Of a stretch of 64,000 nucleotides of DNA, positions 42,521 to 51,159 are shown piece after piece (within the stretch, counting starts at the first letter, position 1; each line of letters starts with the position of its first letter). A program made the position numbers and the translations under genes. A model generated the notes under the pieces. The model made no database searches, was not told the origin of the DNA, and saw only the letters and a program-made list of their open reading frames with translations. The DNA comes from Xenophilus sp. AP218F (GTDB lineage Bacteria > Pseudomonadota > Gammaproteobacteria > Burkholderiales > Chromobacteriaceae), in the NCBI GenBank assembly GCA_002213445.1, contig NJIE01000003.1:372001-436000 (forward strand). The letters are read 5' to 3'.

Positions 42521-44131
42521 ATGTTCGACGTCAACACCACCGTCCTGATCATCGAAGACTCGCAAACCGTGCGCCAGAGCCTGCGCACCATGCTCTCCAA
42601 CGTCGGCATCACCCGCTCCGAAGGCGTCAGCAACGCCAGCGAGGCCCGCAACCGGCTGCGCGGCAAGCCCTACGACGTGGTGCTGTGCGACTACAACCTG
42701 GGCGAGGGCATGGACGGGCAGGAGCTGCTGGAAGCGATGCGCAAGGGCGGCACGCTGCCGCTGTCCACCATCTGGATCATGATCACCGGCGAGCGCAGTT
42801 ACGAGCGGGTGGTGGCCGCGGCGGAAATGGCGCCGGACGATTACGTGCTCAAGCCCTTCACCTCGCAGATGCTGCTCGACCGGATGAGCCTGGCGCGCAA
42901 GCGCAAGCTGTTCCTCGCGCCGGCGCACAAGCTGCTGGAGCAGGGCAAGGTGGAACAGGCGATCCAGGCCCTGCTGCAACTGAGCCGCGACACCCAGACC
43001 GCGCAATACCGGCTGGACGCGCAACGGCTGGCCGCCGAGCTGCTGGTCAACGAAGGCCGCCAGGCGGAGGCGCTGGCCATCTACAAGGAGCTGCTGACGC
43101 TGCGCATCATCCCCTGGGCCAAGATGGGCGTGGCGCGCATCATCGCCGAACAGGGCGAAACCCACGAATCCAGCGGCCTGCTGCGCGAGATCATCGCCGA
43201 AGCGCCGCGCTACACCGACGCCTACGACCTCCTGGCGCAAAACCTGATCGACGACGGCCAGTACCAGACGGCCGCCACGGTGCTGGAAAAGGCGGTGGCG
43301 ATTTCGCCGCGCAACTTCAGCCGCCTGAAAAGCTGCGGCACGGCGCTGCTGCGCTGCGGCGATCCGGCCAAGGCCGCCGAATACCTGCAGCGCGCGGTGG
43401 AAGTGGGCCGCAACAACAACTTCTTCGGCCCCGACGTGCTGGTGGATCTGCTGCAGGCCTGCAGCGAAAGCGGCCAAACCCAGCAACTGGACCGGCTGCA
43501 GGCCGACATCGCCGCCCGCGCCGACGAACTGTCCGGCGGCGAGCTGACGCTGGCGGTGTGCCGGGCGCTGGGCGCGCTGGGCCAGCAGCGGCCAAGCGAC
43601 GCGCAGACGCTGCTGCAGGGCGCGGCCGCGCGGCTGCGCGAGCGCGACACCGACTTTTCCTCGGCGCAGCGCTTTCTCGCCGCCGCGGTGCGGTTGCCGC
43701 CGGAACAAAGCAACGGCCTGGTCGAAGAGTGGGCCAAGACCATCGCCCTGCGCTTCGCCGACGGCCGCCACGAACTGGGCACGCTGCTGGAAGTGGCTCG
43801 CCATCACCCCAGCTGCCGGACCGTGATCGAAGACGCCTACGCCGCGCTGCAGCACAACAGCAACCGCGCGGTGGAAATGGCCAGCGCCGGGGAGCTGGAA
43901 GCCGCCGGCGCCATGCTCTATCAGCTGGCGGAAGAGACGCTGAACGAGCGCCTGGCGATGAACGCCTGCGCCATCCTGCTGCGGCAGTGCGAAGGCAAGC
44001 GCAAGGCCGGCCAGGACTACGCCGCCGAGCAGGATCAGGTTTCGCGGCTGCTGGACTGGCTGCCGCAGGACAACGAACGGGTGCGCGGCTTCATCAAGCG
44101 CCGCGTGCAACTGGACCCGATGCAGGAATGA
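42521..44131 (+). CDS. response regulator with receiver and TPR domains, pilU-linked
   Basis: The 536-residue protein has an N-terminal receiver domain: acid pair E12-D13, phospho-acceptor D57 in LCDYNLG, T89 in MITGE and K111 in LKPF. From about 130 on it is a long series of helix pairs with tetratricopeptide character. There is no DNA-binding or enzymatic output domain, so phosphorylation probably alters protein partners, as in VieB. It begins 14 bases after pilU and its stop overlaps the next start by four bases, so it is part of the pilT-pilU transcript or closely linked. A regulator of pilus retraction is likely, but that is inference. Confidence 0.88.
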   Translation: MFDVNTTVLIIEDSQTVRQSLRTMLSNVGITRSEGVSNASEARNRLRGKPYDVVLCDYNLGEGMDGQELLEAMRKGGTLPLSTIWIMITGERSYERVVAAAEMAPDDYVLKPFTSQMLLDRMSLARKRKLFLAPAHKLLEQGKVEQAIQALLQLSRDTQTAQYRLDAQRLAAELLVNEGRQAEALAIYKELLTLRIIPWAKMGVARIIAEQGETHESSGLLREIIAEAPRYTDAYDLLAQNLIDDGQYQTAATVLEKAVAISPRNFSRLKSCGTALLRCGDPAKAAEYLQRAVEVGRNNNFFGPDVLVDLLQACSESGQTQQLDRLQADIAARADELSGGELTLAVCRALGALGQQRPSDAQTLLQGAAARLRERDTDFSSAQRFLAAAVRLPPEQSNGLVEEWAKTIALRFADGRHELGTLLEVARHHPSCRTVIEDAYAALQHNSNRAVEMASAGELEAAGAMLYQLAEETLNERLAMNACAILLRQCEGKRKAGQDYAAEQDQVSRLLDWLPQDNERVRGFIKRRVQLDPMQE

Positions 44132-44649
44132 ACACCCAACGCTGCTTTCTCGCCTGCCTGCCGCCGGCGCACTGCCTCCCCGGCCTGCTGCGCCAGCAAG
44201 AATGGCTGGCCGCCCAGGTGGGCGGCCGCATCATCCCCGCCGCGCAGCTGCACCTGACGCTGGCCTTCCTGGGCGAGCTGGACGATACGGCGCTGCAGGA
44301 GGCCGTCGCCTGCGCCGGCCAGTCGGCCGCCGGCCTGTACGGCGAACTGACGCTGGACCGGGCCGGCAGCTTCGACGCCGGGGCCGTCTGGAGCGGATCC
44401 TCCGCGCCGCCGGAGCGGCTGCTGGCGTGGCAAGCCCGGCTGCGGGACGCGCTTGGCGCGCGCGGCATCGCGCTGCCGGCGCGCCCTTTCGTGCCGCACA
44501 TCAGCCTGCTGCGCCGTCCCGAGCGGGAGGTGGCCCCGCAAGCGCTGCCGCCCTTGAGCCTGCCGCTGCAGGAATTGTGCCTGCTCGCCTCCGCGCCGCA
44601 AGCCAGCGGCGCGCGCTACCAGCTGCTGCAGCGCTGGGCCGCCTGGTAA
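44128..44649 (+). CDS. thpR: RNA 2',3'-cyclic phosphodiesterase
   Basis: The 173-residue enzyme of the 2H phosphoesterase superfamily opens 2',3'-cyclic phosphates at RNA ends (formerly LigT). Both HxTx-type motifs are present: HLTL near residue 42 and HISL near 131, the second as H-I-S-L, an accepted variant. The ATG at 44128 overlaps the stop of the receiver-TPR gene (ATGA). Its job in RNA repair is unrelated to pili as far as is known. It ends nine bases from a convergent gene. Confidence 0.9.
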   Translation: MNTQRCFLACLPPAHCLPGLLRQQEWLAAQVGGRIIPAAQLHLTLAFLGELDDTALQEAVACAGQSAAGLYGELTLDRAGSFDAGAVWSGSSAPPERLLAWQARLRDALGARGIALPARPFVPHISLLRRPEREVAPQALPPLSLPLQELCLLASAPQASGARYQLLQRWAAW

Positions 44650-44658
44650 GCCGCCGCC

Positions 44659-45411
44659 TCAGCTCTCTTCGCGCCGGCCGCTGCCGCCGCGCGGCGCGGC
44701 GGCGACGATGCGGTCGGCCAGCCGCGACAAGGGCAGCGATTGCAGCCACACCTTGCCCGGCCCGGTCAGCCTGGCGAAGAACAAGCCCTCGCCGCCGAAC
44801 AGCGCGCTCTTGAGCTTGCCGACGTATTCGATGTCGAAATCGACGCTGGGCTGGTAGGCCACCACGCAGCCGGTATCCACGCGCACGGTTTCGCCGGGAT
44901 GCAGCTGCATCTCGGTCAGCGCGCCGCCGGCGTGCAGGAAGACGTAACCGTCGCCCTCCAGCTTCTGCATGATGAAGCCTTCGCCGCCAAAGAGGCCGCT
45001 GCCGATACGCTTCTGGAAGGCCACGCCCAGGCTGACGCCCTTGGCCCCGGCCAGAAAGCTGTCGCGCTGGGCGTACAGCGTGCCGCCTAGCTCCATCAGG
45101 TGGACGGCGACAATCTTGCCGGGCGTCGCCGCGGCGAAAGCCAGCTTGCGCTTGCCGCCGCTCTGGTTGACGAATACGGTGGTGAACAGCGACTCCCCGG
45201 CCAGCAAGCGCTTGCCCGCGCCCAAGAGCGCGCCCAGCGCCCCGCCGCCGCCGGACGAGCCGTCGCCGAACACGGTTTCCATGCGGATGCCGTCCTGCAT
45301 GTAGTACATCGCTCCGGCCTCGCCCACCGCGGCCTCTTCCGGGTCCAGCTCCACCTCGACGTACTGCATGTCGTCGCCCAGAATTTCAAAATCGATCACG
45401 TCCATCGCCAT
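44659..45411 (-). CDS. AIM24/TIGR00266-family protein
   Basis: A 250-residue soluble protein of stacked beta-strands. Conserved points are VEVELDPEEAAVGEAGAMYYM, FVNQSGGKRKLAFAA, GEGFIMQKLEGDGYVFLHAGG and VAYQPSVDFDIEYVGKLKSALFGGEG. The family's molecular role is not settled; yeast AIM24 is mitochondrial. Seven bases separate AGGAG from the ATG at 45411. It is the first of four minus-strand genes but lies downstream of mobA, not clearly in one operon. Confidence 0.88.
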   Translation of the reverse strand: MAMDVIDFEILGDDMQYVEVELDPEEAAVGEAGAMYYMQDGIRMETVFGDGSSGGGGALGALLGAGKRLLAGESLFTTVFVNQSGGKRKLAFAAATPGKIVAVHLMELGGTLYAQRDSFLAGAKGVSLGVAFQKRIGSGLFGGEGFIMQKLEGDGYVFLHAGGALTEMQLHPGETVRVDTGCVVAYQPSVDFDIEYVGKLKSALFGGEGLFFARLTGPGKVWLQSLPLSRLADRIVAAAPRGGSGRREES

Positions 45412-45442
45412 CGTCGCTCTCCTCGCCAGACATGCCGACATG

Positions 45443-46027
45443 CTACGCGGCGGGCCAGCGTTCGGCCAGCCGGCGCAGCGCCTGCGGCGTGTTGAGATTG
45501 GGAAAGGGAGGCTCGAACGCCAGCCGGCAGTGGCGCAAGCCGGCCAGCCAGCCGCGAATGGAACGCTCGCCGGCGGCGAGATAGGCGGCGAGCGAGCCGG
45601 ACAGGCCCGGCGTCAGCGCCAGCAATGTCGGATGCCAGTGTTCGGCGTCGGCGGCCGACGCCGCCTGCCAGCCGGCGGCCAGCGGCGCGAGCAGCCGCTC
45701 GGCGAAATCCGGCGGCAGCAGCACCGCGTCGCAGGGCAAGAGCAGGAGGGGCGCGTCGCCTTGCCGCGCCATGCCGGCCAACAGGCCGGCCAGCGGGCCG
45801 GGGTAGTCAGGCAGGGTATCCGGCAATACCGGGTGGCCGAAGGCGGCGTACTCGTCCAAGTGCCGGTTGGCGGAGATCAGGATGCGCGCCGGCGGCCGGG
45901 TTTGCGCCGCCAGCGCGTCCAGCGCGCGCGCGGTCAGCGAACGGCCGGCGAGCGACAGCAGCCCCTTGTCCGCGCCGCCCATGCGGCGGGCCTGGCCGCC
46001 GGCCAGGATCAGCGCGACATAGCTCAT
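45443..46027 (-). CDS. mobA: molybdenum cofactor guanylyltransferase
   Basis: The 194-residue GTP-binding enzyme attaches GMP to molybdopterin to make the bis-MGD cofactor. The nucleotide motif LAGGQARRMGGADKGLL lies at the N-terminus, and PLAGLLAGMARQGDAPLLLLPCDAVLLP shows the metal-binding aspartate region. ATG at 46027 overlaps the moaE stop by four bases. It closes the short moaD-moaE-mobA operon. Confidence 0.93.
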   Translation of the reverse strand: MSYVALILAGGQARRMGGADKGLLSLAGRSLTARALDALAAQTRPPARILISANRHLDEYAAFGHPVLPDTLPDYPGPLAGLLAGMARQGDAPLLLLPCDAVLLPPDFAERLLAPLAAGWQAASAADAEHWHPTLLALTPGLSGSLAAYLAAGERSIRGWLAGLRHCRLAFEPPFPNLNTPQALRRLAERWPAA

Positions 46028-46482
46028 CGCCAGCGCTCGGCGGCGGCGGCGTCGCCGGCCTTGGCCTCCACCCAGCGGCTCTGGCCGTCGGCGCTGATTT
46101 CCCGCTTCCAGAACGGCGCGTCGCGCTTGAGGAAGTCCATCAGGCATTCGGCGGCGGCGAAGGCGTCGCGGCGATGGCTGGCGGCGGCGATCACCAGCAC
46201 GATGGGTTCGGACAGCGCCAGACGGCCGACGCGGTGAATGATGGTGGCGGCCTGCAGGTTCCAGCGCGCGGCGGCTTCGGCCGCGATGCGCGTCAGCGCC
46301 GTTTCGGTCATGCACGGATAATGTTCCAGCTCCAGCGCCGTCACCTCGCGACTGTCGCCGTAATCGCGCACCAGGCCGGTGAAGCTGACCACCGCGCCGG
46401 AAGCGGGGTGGGCCGAAACCCGCGCGATTTCCGCGCCGGCGTCGAAGGCGGCGGTTTGCACCGCGATGCGCAAGTCGGCCAT
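46024..46482 (-). CDS. moaE: molybdopterin synthase, large subunit
   Basis: The 152-residue catalytic subunit of molybdopterin synthase converts precursor Z by transferring sulfur from MoaD. It has GAVVSFTGLVRDYG, LELEHYPCMTE, IIHRVGRLALSEPIVLVIAAASHRRDAFAA and the catalytic-loop lysine in LKRDAPFWKRE. The standard length fits. It is translationally coupled to mobA and starts immediately after moaD. Confidence 0.95.
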   Translation of the reverse strand: MADLRIAVQTAAFDAGAEIARVSAHPASGAVVSFTGLVRDYGDSREVTALELEHYPCMTETALTRIAAEAAARWNLQAATIIHRVGRLALSEPIVLVIAAASHRRDAFAAAECLMDFLKRDAPFWKREISADGQSRWVEAKAGDAAAAERWR

Positions 46483-46483
46483 C

Positions 46484-46735
46484 TCAGCCCCCGGTGACCG
46501 GCGGAAAGATCGCCACTTCCGCGCCGTCGGCCAGCGGCGTGTCCGGCTGGGCCATTTCCTGGTTCACCGCCACCCGGAAGGCCTGGCCGGCCGCCAGCTC
46601 GCGCGCCCAGACGCCGCCGCGCTGGCGCAGTTCGACCAGAAGCGCCGCCACGGTGTCGGCCTCGCTCTCCAGGCGCTCGCCGTCCAGACCGAAAGCGTCC
46701 TTGAGGCGGGCGAAATACAGCAGATTCAATTTCAT
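46484..46735 (-). CDS. moaD: molybdopterin synthase, sulfur carrier subunit
   Basis: The 83-residue ubiquitin-like protein ends in the double glycine VTGG that accepts sulfur as a thiocarboxylate. It begins MKLNLLYFARLKDAFGL. AGGA is present but about ten bases from the ATG. First gene of the moaD-moaE-mobA cluster; moaA, moaB, moaC and mogA are elsewhere. Confidence 0.93.
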   Translation of the reverse strand: MKLNLLYFARLKDAFGLDGERLESEADTVAALLVELRQRGGVWARELAAGQAFRVAVNQEMAQPDTPLADGAEVAIFPPVTGG

Positions 46736-46894
46736 GATGGTGGGTTTCCTGTGCCTGGCGCGGCCGCATCCGGCAAGGCCGAACGGCGACGCGCCCTTGC
46801 GCCGCCGGGACCGGCGGCCGGTATTGGCTTCCAGTGTAAGCAATGCCGCCGCCGCGGCCAATGCGCCGGATGAACTAGAGCGCCCCGCCGGCCG

Positions 46895-47464
46895 CTAGCC
46901 CAGCAAGGCGATGATGGCGTCGGCGCGCACCGCCCAGCCGGCGAAACCCGCCAGCCAGAAGAACAGCCCGACGCCGCCCAGCGTCCAGGCCATCAGCAAG
47001 GGCAGCAGATTGGCCGACAGCGCCGCCACCGCCGCGCAGGCGACGGCGATGGACAGCGCGGCGTCGCTGACGTCGAATAGCTCGTGGCGGGCGTTGAGGG
47101 CTTCGAAGCCTTCCTCCTTGGCGCGGGCCCGGGCCTGCAGCGCCTGGGCCTCCTGGCTGTAACGCGCCGCGTCGCGGGCGATGGCCTGCTGCTGGATCGC
47201 CAGCGCCGGCGCGGCGGCCGGGTTGGCGATGGCCAGCATCCGGGCCTGGCGCAGGCTGCTTTCCGCCAGATGCTGCTTGATCTTCTTGGATTGATATTCG
47301 GACCAGCCGTCGATGGCGTCGGCCTTGAGCAGCTGGCGCGCCTGGACGATGTTGTCGTCCTTGAGCTTGCCCAGCCCCATCAGCACCGACAGGATCACCA
47401 CGGTCAGAGCCACCCAGTTGTTGAGCCGTTTCTTTTCGGCTTCCACGCTGATTTCCACTTCCAT
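46895..47464 (-). CDS. DUF4337-domain membrane protein
   Basis: A 189-residue protein: one membrane helix near residue 18-30, a long charged helical middle (LLKADAIDGWSEYQSKKIKQHL is the family mark) and two membrane helices at the C-terminus. The function is unknown. GGGAG before ATG at 47464 favours this start. It is the only gene between moaD and the VF530 gene on this strand. Confidence 0.85.
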   Translation of the reverse strand: MEVEISVEAEKKRLNNWVALTVVILSVLMGLGKLKDDNIVQARQLLKADAIDGWSEYQSKKIKQHLAESSLRQARMLAIANPAAAPALAIQQQAIARDAARYSQEAQALQARARAKEEGFEALNARHELFDVSDAALSIAVACAAVAALSANLLPLLMAWTLGGVGLFFWLAGFAGWAVRADAIIALLG

Positions 47465-47546
47465 GCCGCGTCTCCCTATGCAGGCGGCCACGCCGCCCTG
47501 TCCAGGAATCAACGCGGCTGGCGGCAAAAAGTGGCAGCCGCCCGGA

Positions 47547-47822
47547 TCAAGCCGCGGGCTTTTTGCCGAACAGCCGCGGGCGGGCGTCGCCCTGCTGCCC
47601 GCCGCCCTGCTTCAGTTGCACGAACAGCGCCTCCACCTGGGCGCGCGCCCACGGGGTGCGGCGCAGGAAAGTCAGGCTGGATTTGATGCTGGGGTCGTGG
47701 GTGAAGCAGCGGATGGCGATGCGCCGTCCCAGCTCCGGCCAGCCGTAATGGGCCTCCAGCTCGCGCAGCATGGCTTCCAGCGTGACGCCGTGGGTGGGGT
47801 TGTTGGGTTGCTGTGCCGGCAT
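47547..47822 (-). CDS. VF530-type DNA-binding protein (DUF2132)
   Basis: A 91-residue basic protein of the VF530 family: GVTLEAMLRELEAHYGWPEL, then IRCFTHDPSIKSSLTFLRRTPWARAQVE. Family structures resemble SLOG/HTH-like helical folds and bind DNA; the purpose is unknown. Start chosen at 47822. It follows the PHA-synthase-like gene but is separated from it by a terminator. Confidence 0.85.
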   Translation of the reverse strand: MPAQQPNNPTHGVTLEAMLRELEAHYGWPELGRRIAIRCFTHDPSIKSSLTFLRRTPWARAQVEALFVQLKQGGGQQGDARPRLFGKKPAA

Positions 47823-47846
47823 CGGCGGCCCTCGGGGAAAAATGAA

Positions 47847-47875
47847 CAGGGTGCGAGTGTAAAACCCGCACCCTG
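47847..47875 (-). terminator. terminator of the DUF3141 gene
   Basis: A perfect 9-bp stem (47847-47855 with 47867-47875), followed on the minus strand by TTCATTTTT. It lies 20 bases after the DUF3141 stop. Confidence 0.75.
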
Positions 47876-47894
47876 CGCGAGCCAAGCGGAGGTT

Positions 47895-50282
47895 TCAGGC
47901 CGCCTTGGGTTTGCGTGCCCTCGGTTTGGCGGCGGGCTCGGGACTGGCGGCCGGCTTGGCGGCGACGGTCTTGGCCGGGGCGAGTTTGGCGGCTGCCTTG
48001 GCGCGCGGCTTGGCCGCCGGTTTGGCCGCGCCGGCGGCGGGCTTGGCTTTGGCCGCCGCGCCGTTGGCCCGGGCCACCTGCGCCGCGCCAAGCGGCGCGG
48101 ATTCGGCCAGCACCTGGTTGGCCACGCCCATCGCCAGCGCCACCCGTCCCAGCCGCTGCTGCTTGTCGACGCTGATCGGGCCGGCCACCGACAGCAGCAT
48201 CATCACCAGCTCCAGCGCCATCTGCCGCTGCTGCTCGTCCGGCAGCAGATCGGTGATCGTCGCCAGCGCCCGTTTCTCGTCGTTGCGCACCAGCCAGGTC
48301 TGGCGGCGCACCACGTGTTTGAACTCTTCCAGCGACAGGTTTTCGCCCAGCCCGGTTTCCTGCATCACGCGGCGGATGGCGTTGAACGGCCGCACGTCCA
48401 CCACGCCGTTGCCGATGGCCACGTAGATCAGCAGGCGCAAGAAGCCGTCCACCGCGCCGCCCTGAGAGTAGTACTCCTCCAGCTCGCGGCGCTTCAGGCG
48501 CAGCATCTCGCTGCGCTCCCAGCCGCCGTTGCTCTTGCGCACGCCGTACACCCGCTGCGGGTGCAGGCCGACCATGGCGGCGGTGAGCGGCGATTCGAAC
48601 ACGTTGCGGAACAGCTGCTCCTGGGCGGCGTCGCGCCAGGCGCGGTAGCCGTCCAGCATGCTTTCCGCCAGGCTGGACATCGATTGCTGCCATTGCCAGA
48701 ACGGGTTGGCCTCGCTCACCTCCTGGCGTTGCTCGCGCGCCTGCTTGGCCAAGCCCGGCAGCGAAGTCAGCCAGGGGTTGCGGCTGGAGAACCAGGTGCG
48801 CTCCAGCCGGGTGGGGTGCAGCTCGCGCAGCGCGTCGGCGGTGTACTGGTTGCTGCAGGCGCGCACCCAGGGCGAAACGAACTGGTCGTACAGCTGCTGG
48901 TTGATTTCCGCGACGCGCTTGACCACCTCGAAGGCGCGCTCGCCGTCGCGGCCGTCGCCCAGCGCCAGGATGTCGGACACCTCGCGCGGCTCGAAGCGGA
49001 TCACGTAGCGGCCCTGCAGGTATTCCAGCCCGGGCGTTTCCGGGTGGGTATCGGTGATCACCGCCTCGTACAGGCCGGGCGGCAGCACGTCGATCAGGTC
49101 CAGCGCGCTGGCCAGCTCGTTGTGTTCCTTGTTGGCCACCCCGGCGGAAACGAAGATGCCCAGGTGGCCGATCTGCTCGTGCAGGCAGTAGACGATGGTC
49201 TGCTCGTTGACGCGGATTTCGTCCACGTCGCGGTACAGGTCGGCGATCCAGAACAGCGCCTGCTGCGGCGGGGTGATGTTGTCGCCCCAGGAGGCGAAGA
49301 CGATGATGGGCGAGCGGATCTGCCTCAGATCGATGCGCTGCTCGCCGTCGTCCAGGTAGATGTCGCCGCGGCTCAGCCGGTTGCCGACGAACAGGTTCTG
49401 GCTGATCCACTCCATTTCCTGCTTGTTGAGCAGGAAATGGCCGCCCCACCAGCGCTCGAACTCCAGGAAGCGCTCGCGCTCGCTGTCCACCTTGGCATAG
49501 AGATTGTAGGGCTTGCTCCACAGCGTGTTGGCCGGGTTGAGCGCCTCGAAATTGCTGACCAGGTGCGCGCCGTCGAACTGGCCGTGGCCGAGGTCGCCGG
49601 CCAGAGACGCCATCCAGGTGCCGCCGTTGAGGCCGCCGGCGTAGCGCATCGGGTTCTTGCCGGCCACGCCGGCCCAGTAGGACAGAGGCGAGCCGGCCAG
49701 CAGGATAGGGCCCACCAGCTCCGGCGCCGAGGCCGCCAGCATGGCCAGCGCCCAGCCGCCCTGGCAGTTGCCGATGACGAAGGGCTTGCCGGCGCTGTCC
49801 GGGTGCAGCTCGTTCACTTTTTTCAGGAAGGCCTTTTCCGCCTGCCATACGCTTTCGATCGTCTGGTTCTTCTCCGGTTTGGGGAAGAACATCACGAAGT
49901 AGCAGGGGTGGCCCTGCCGCAGCGCGATGCCGATCTCGCTGTCCATCTTGAAGCCGCCGATGCCGGGGCCGTGGCCGGCGCGCGGGTCGATCACCACGAA
50001 GGGGCGCTTGCCCGGATCGGTGGGCGGCGCGCCCTTGGGCGGCTTGATCGCCGACAGCGCGTAGTTGACCGGTTGCGGCAGCTTGCGGCCGTCGAAAATG
50101 ATGTTGTATTCGAAGACCAGCACCGGCGGATGGCCGGAGGCGGCGTGCTCCAGATAGGTGTCGCCGCGCTCGCGCAGCACATCGCAATACAGCAGCCAGC
50201 GCTGCCAGGCGTCGACGCAATAAGCGGCCCAGGCATTGCCGCCCAGAGCGAAGCCGGAGGCCGGTTTGTCGGCTTGGTTCAT
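47895..50282 (-). CDS. DUF3141 PHA-synthase-like protein with histone-like basic tail
   Basis: The 795-residue cytoplasmic protein belongs to DUF3141, related to the alpha/beta-hydrolase core of poly(3-hydroxyalkanoate) synthases. The nucleophile elbow is GNCQGGW with C173 in the PHA-synthase position, preceded by PVNYALSAIKPPKG and RPFVVIDPRAGHGPGIGGFK. The last 56 residues (about 740-795) are a lysine-alanine-proline tail of AKPAAKP type, like histone H1 or the DNA-binding phasins. GGGAG lies before the ATG. Polymerase activity is not established for this family; acyl-CoA chemistry is likely. Confidence 0.85.
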   Translation of the reverse strand: MNQADKPASGFALGGNAWAAYCVDAWQRWLLYCDVLRERGDTYLEHAASGHPPVLVFEYNIIFDGRKLPQPVNYALSAIKPPKGAPPTDPGKRPFVVIDPRAGHGPGIGGFKMDSEIGIALRQGHPCYFVMFFPKPEKNQTIESVWQAEKAFLKKVNELHPDSAGKPFVIGNCQGGWALAMLAASAPELVGPILLAGSPLSYWAGVAGKNPMRYAGGLNGGTWMASLAGDLGHGQFDGAHLVSNFEALNPANTLWSKPYNLYAKVDSERERFLEFERWWGGHFLLNKQEMEWISQNLFVGNRLSRGDIYLDDGEQRIDLRQIRSPIIVFASWGDNITPPQQALFWIADLYRDVDEIRVNEQTIVYCLHEQIGHLGIFVSAGVANKEHNELASALDLIDVLPPGLYEAVITDTHPETPGLEYLQGRYVIRFEPREVSDILALGDGRDGERAFEVVKRVAEINQQLYDQFVSPWVRACSNQYTADALRELHPTRLERTWFSSRNPWLTSLPGLAKQAREQRQEVSEANPFWQWQQSMSSLAESMLDGYRAWRDAAQEQLFRNVFESPLTAAMVGLHPQRVYGVRKSNGGWERSEMLRLKRRELEEYYSQGGAVDGFLRLLIYVAIGNGVVDVRPFNAIRRVMQETGLGENLSLEEFKHVVRRQTWLVRNDEKRALATITDLLPDEQQRQMALELVMMLLSVAGPISVDKQQRLGRVALAMGVANQVLAESAPLGAAQVARANGAAAKAKPAAGAAKPAAKPRAKAAAKLAPAKTVAAKPAASPEPAAKPRARKPKAA

Positions 50283-50514
50283 GCCACACTCCCACGACTG
50301 AGGAACTCAGCTTTCACTGTAGTTCAGCCCGGAACGCTTCACTGCGCTGCAACATGAAAATTTGCCGGGCGGCCGCCGGCGGAAAAGCGGTTTGAACAAG
50401 GATTGCCGCGGAGGGCGATTTAACATAACGCAACACAACGGCGTATGACGGCAACAATCTGCTGATATTCAGCGGCTAAGCTGCAGTCATCAACCACTGC
50501 GGGAGCGAAATCTC

Positions 50515-50979
50515 ATGAAAAAGCTGTTCAAGCCGGCGCTGCTGGCTGGCCTGCTGGCCATGGCCGCCGGCGCTTACGCCCAGGACGCCAACGTCGATCC
50601 GATGACCGCTCATCACGCCCGGATGGACCCGGCCAAGCGCGACGCGATGATGGCCCGCCACATGCAGCGGATGCACGACAAGCTGAAGATCCAGCCCTCG
50701 CAGGAAGCCGCCTGGAAAACCTTCGCCGCGTCGATGAAGCCGATGGGCATGCCGCAGCCGGCCGCGGCCGACGCCAAGCTGTCCGCGCCGGAGCGCATGG
50801 AAAAAATGATGCAGGCTCATCAGCAGATGCAGCAACAGCATCTGGAGGCGCTGAAGACCTTCTACAAACAGCTGACGCCGGAACAGCAAAAGATCATGGA
50901 TCAGATGCACGCCGACATGGGCCCGAAGGCGCGCGGCATGCGCGGCAAGCGCATGGCCTCCGCGCCGGCCAACGGCTGA
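50515..50979 (+). CDS. Spy/CpxP-like periplasmic protein, longer of a pair
   Basis: The 154-residue secreted helical protein has a signal peptide ending AYA, the mature N-terminus QDANVDPM, a methionine-rich helix (MMARHMQRMHDKLKIQPSQ), and the LTXXQ motif near the end (LTPEQQKIMDQM). Such proteins act as chaperones or sensors of envelope stress. It is followed 10 bases later by a GC hairpin and, 150 bases further, by a gene whose mature start is identical. Divergent from the DUF3141 gene; the 232-base gap contains no clear Cpx box. Confidence 0.85.
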   Translation: MKKLFKPALLAGLLAMAAGAYAQDANVDPMTAHHARMDPAKRDAMMARHMQRMHDKLKIQPSQEAAWKTFAASMKPMGMPQPAAADAKLSAPERMEKMMQAHQQMQQQHLEALKTFYKQLTPEQQKIMDQMHADMGPKARGMRGKRMASAPANG

Positions 50980-50988
50980 TCGTCCTTG

Positions 50989-51017
50989 CCGGCCCGCCGC
51001 GCGGCGGGCCGGATTTA
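50989..51017 (+). terminator. hairpin after the first Spy-like gene
   Basis: A perfect 12-bp palindrome (50989-51000 with 51001-51012) followed by a weak ATTTAAG. It may be a partial terminator separating the two Spy-like genes. Confidence 0.6.
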
Positions 51018-51159
51018 AGAAATTGAAACAAAAGAAAAAAATCGGAAACGGCAATCCGGGGAAGAACGGCAATACTGTAAGCATGTCTGTCGGCGCATGG
51101 CGCGCAACGCCAAAGCGGCCGCTGGACATGGCATCAGTCCATTTCACGAGGAGTTGGTC

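Noticed and set aside
47313-50357. A 1014-codon plus-strand open frame opposite the DUF3141 gene, and other long antisense frames (for example 18646-20331, 29619-31646 and 6064-7746 on the minus strand)
   Set aside because: Their translations are runs of Ala, Arg, Gly, Gln and His without any family pattern. They mirror the high third-position GC of well-recognised genes on the other strand.
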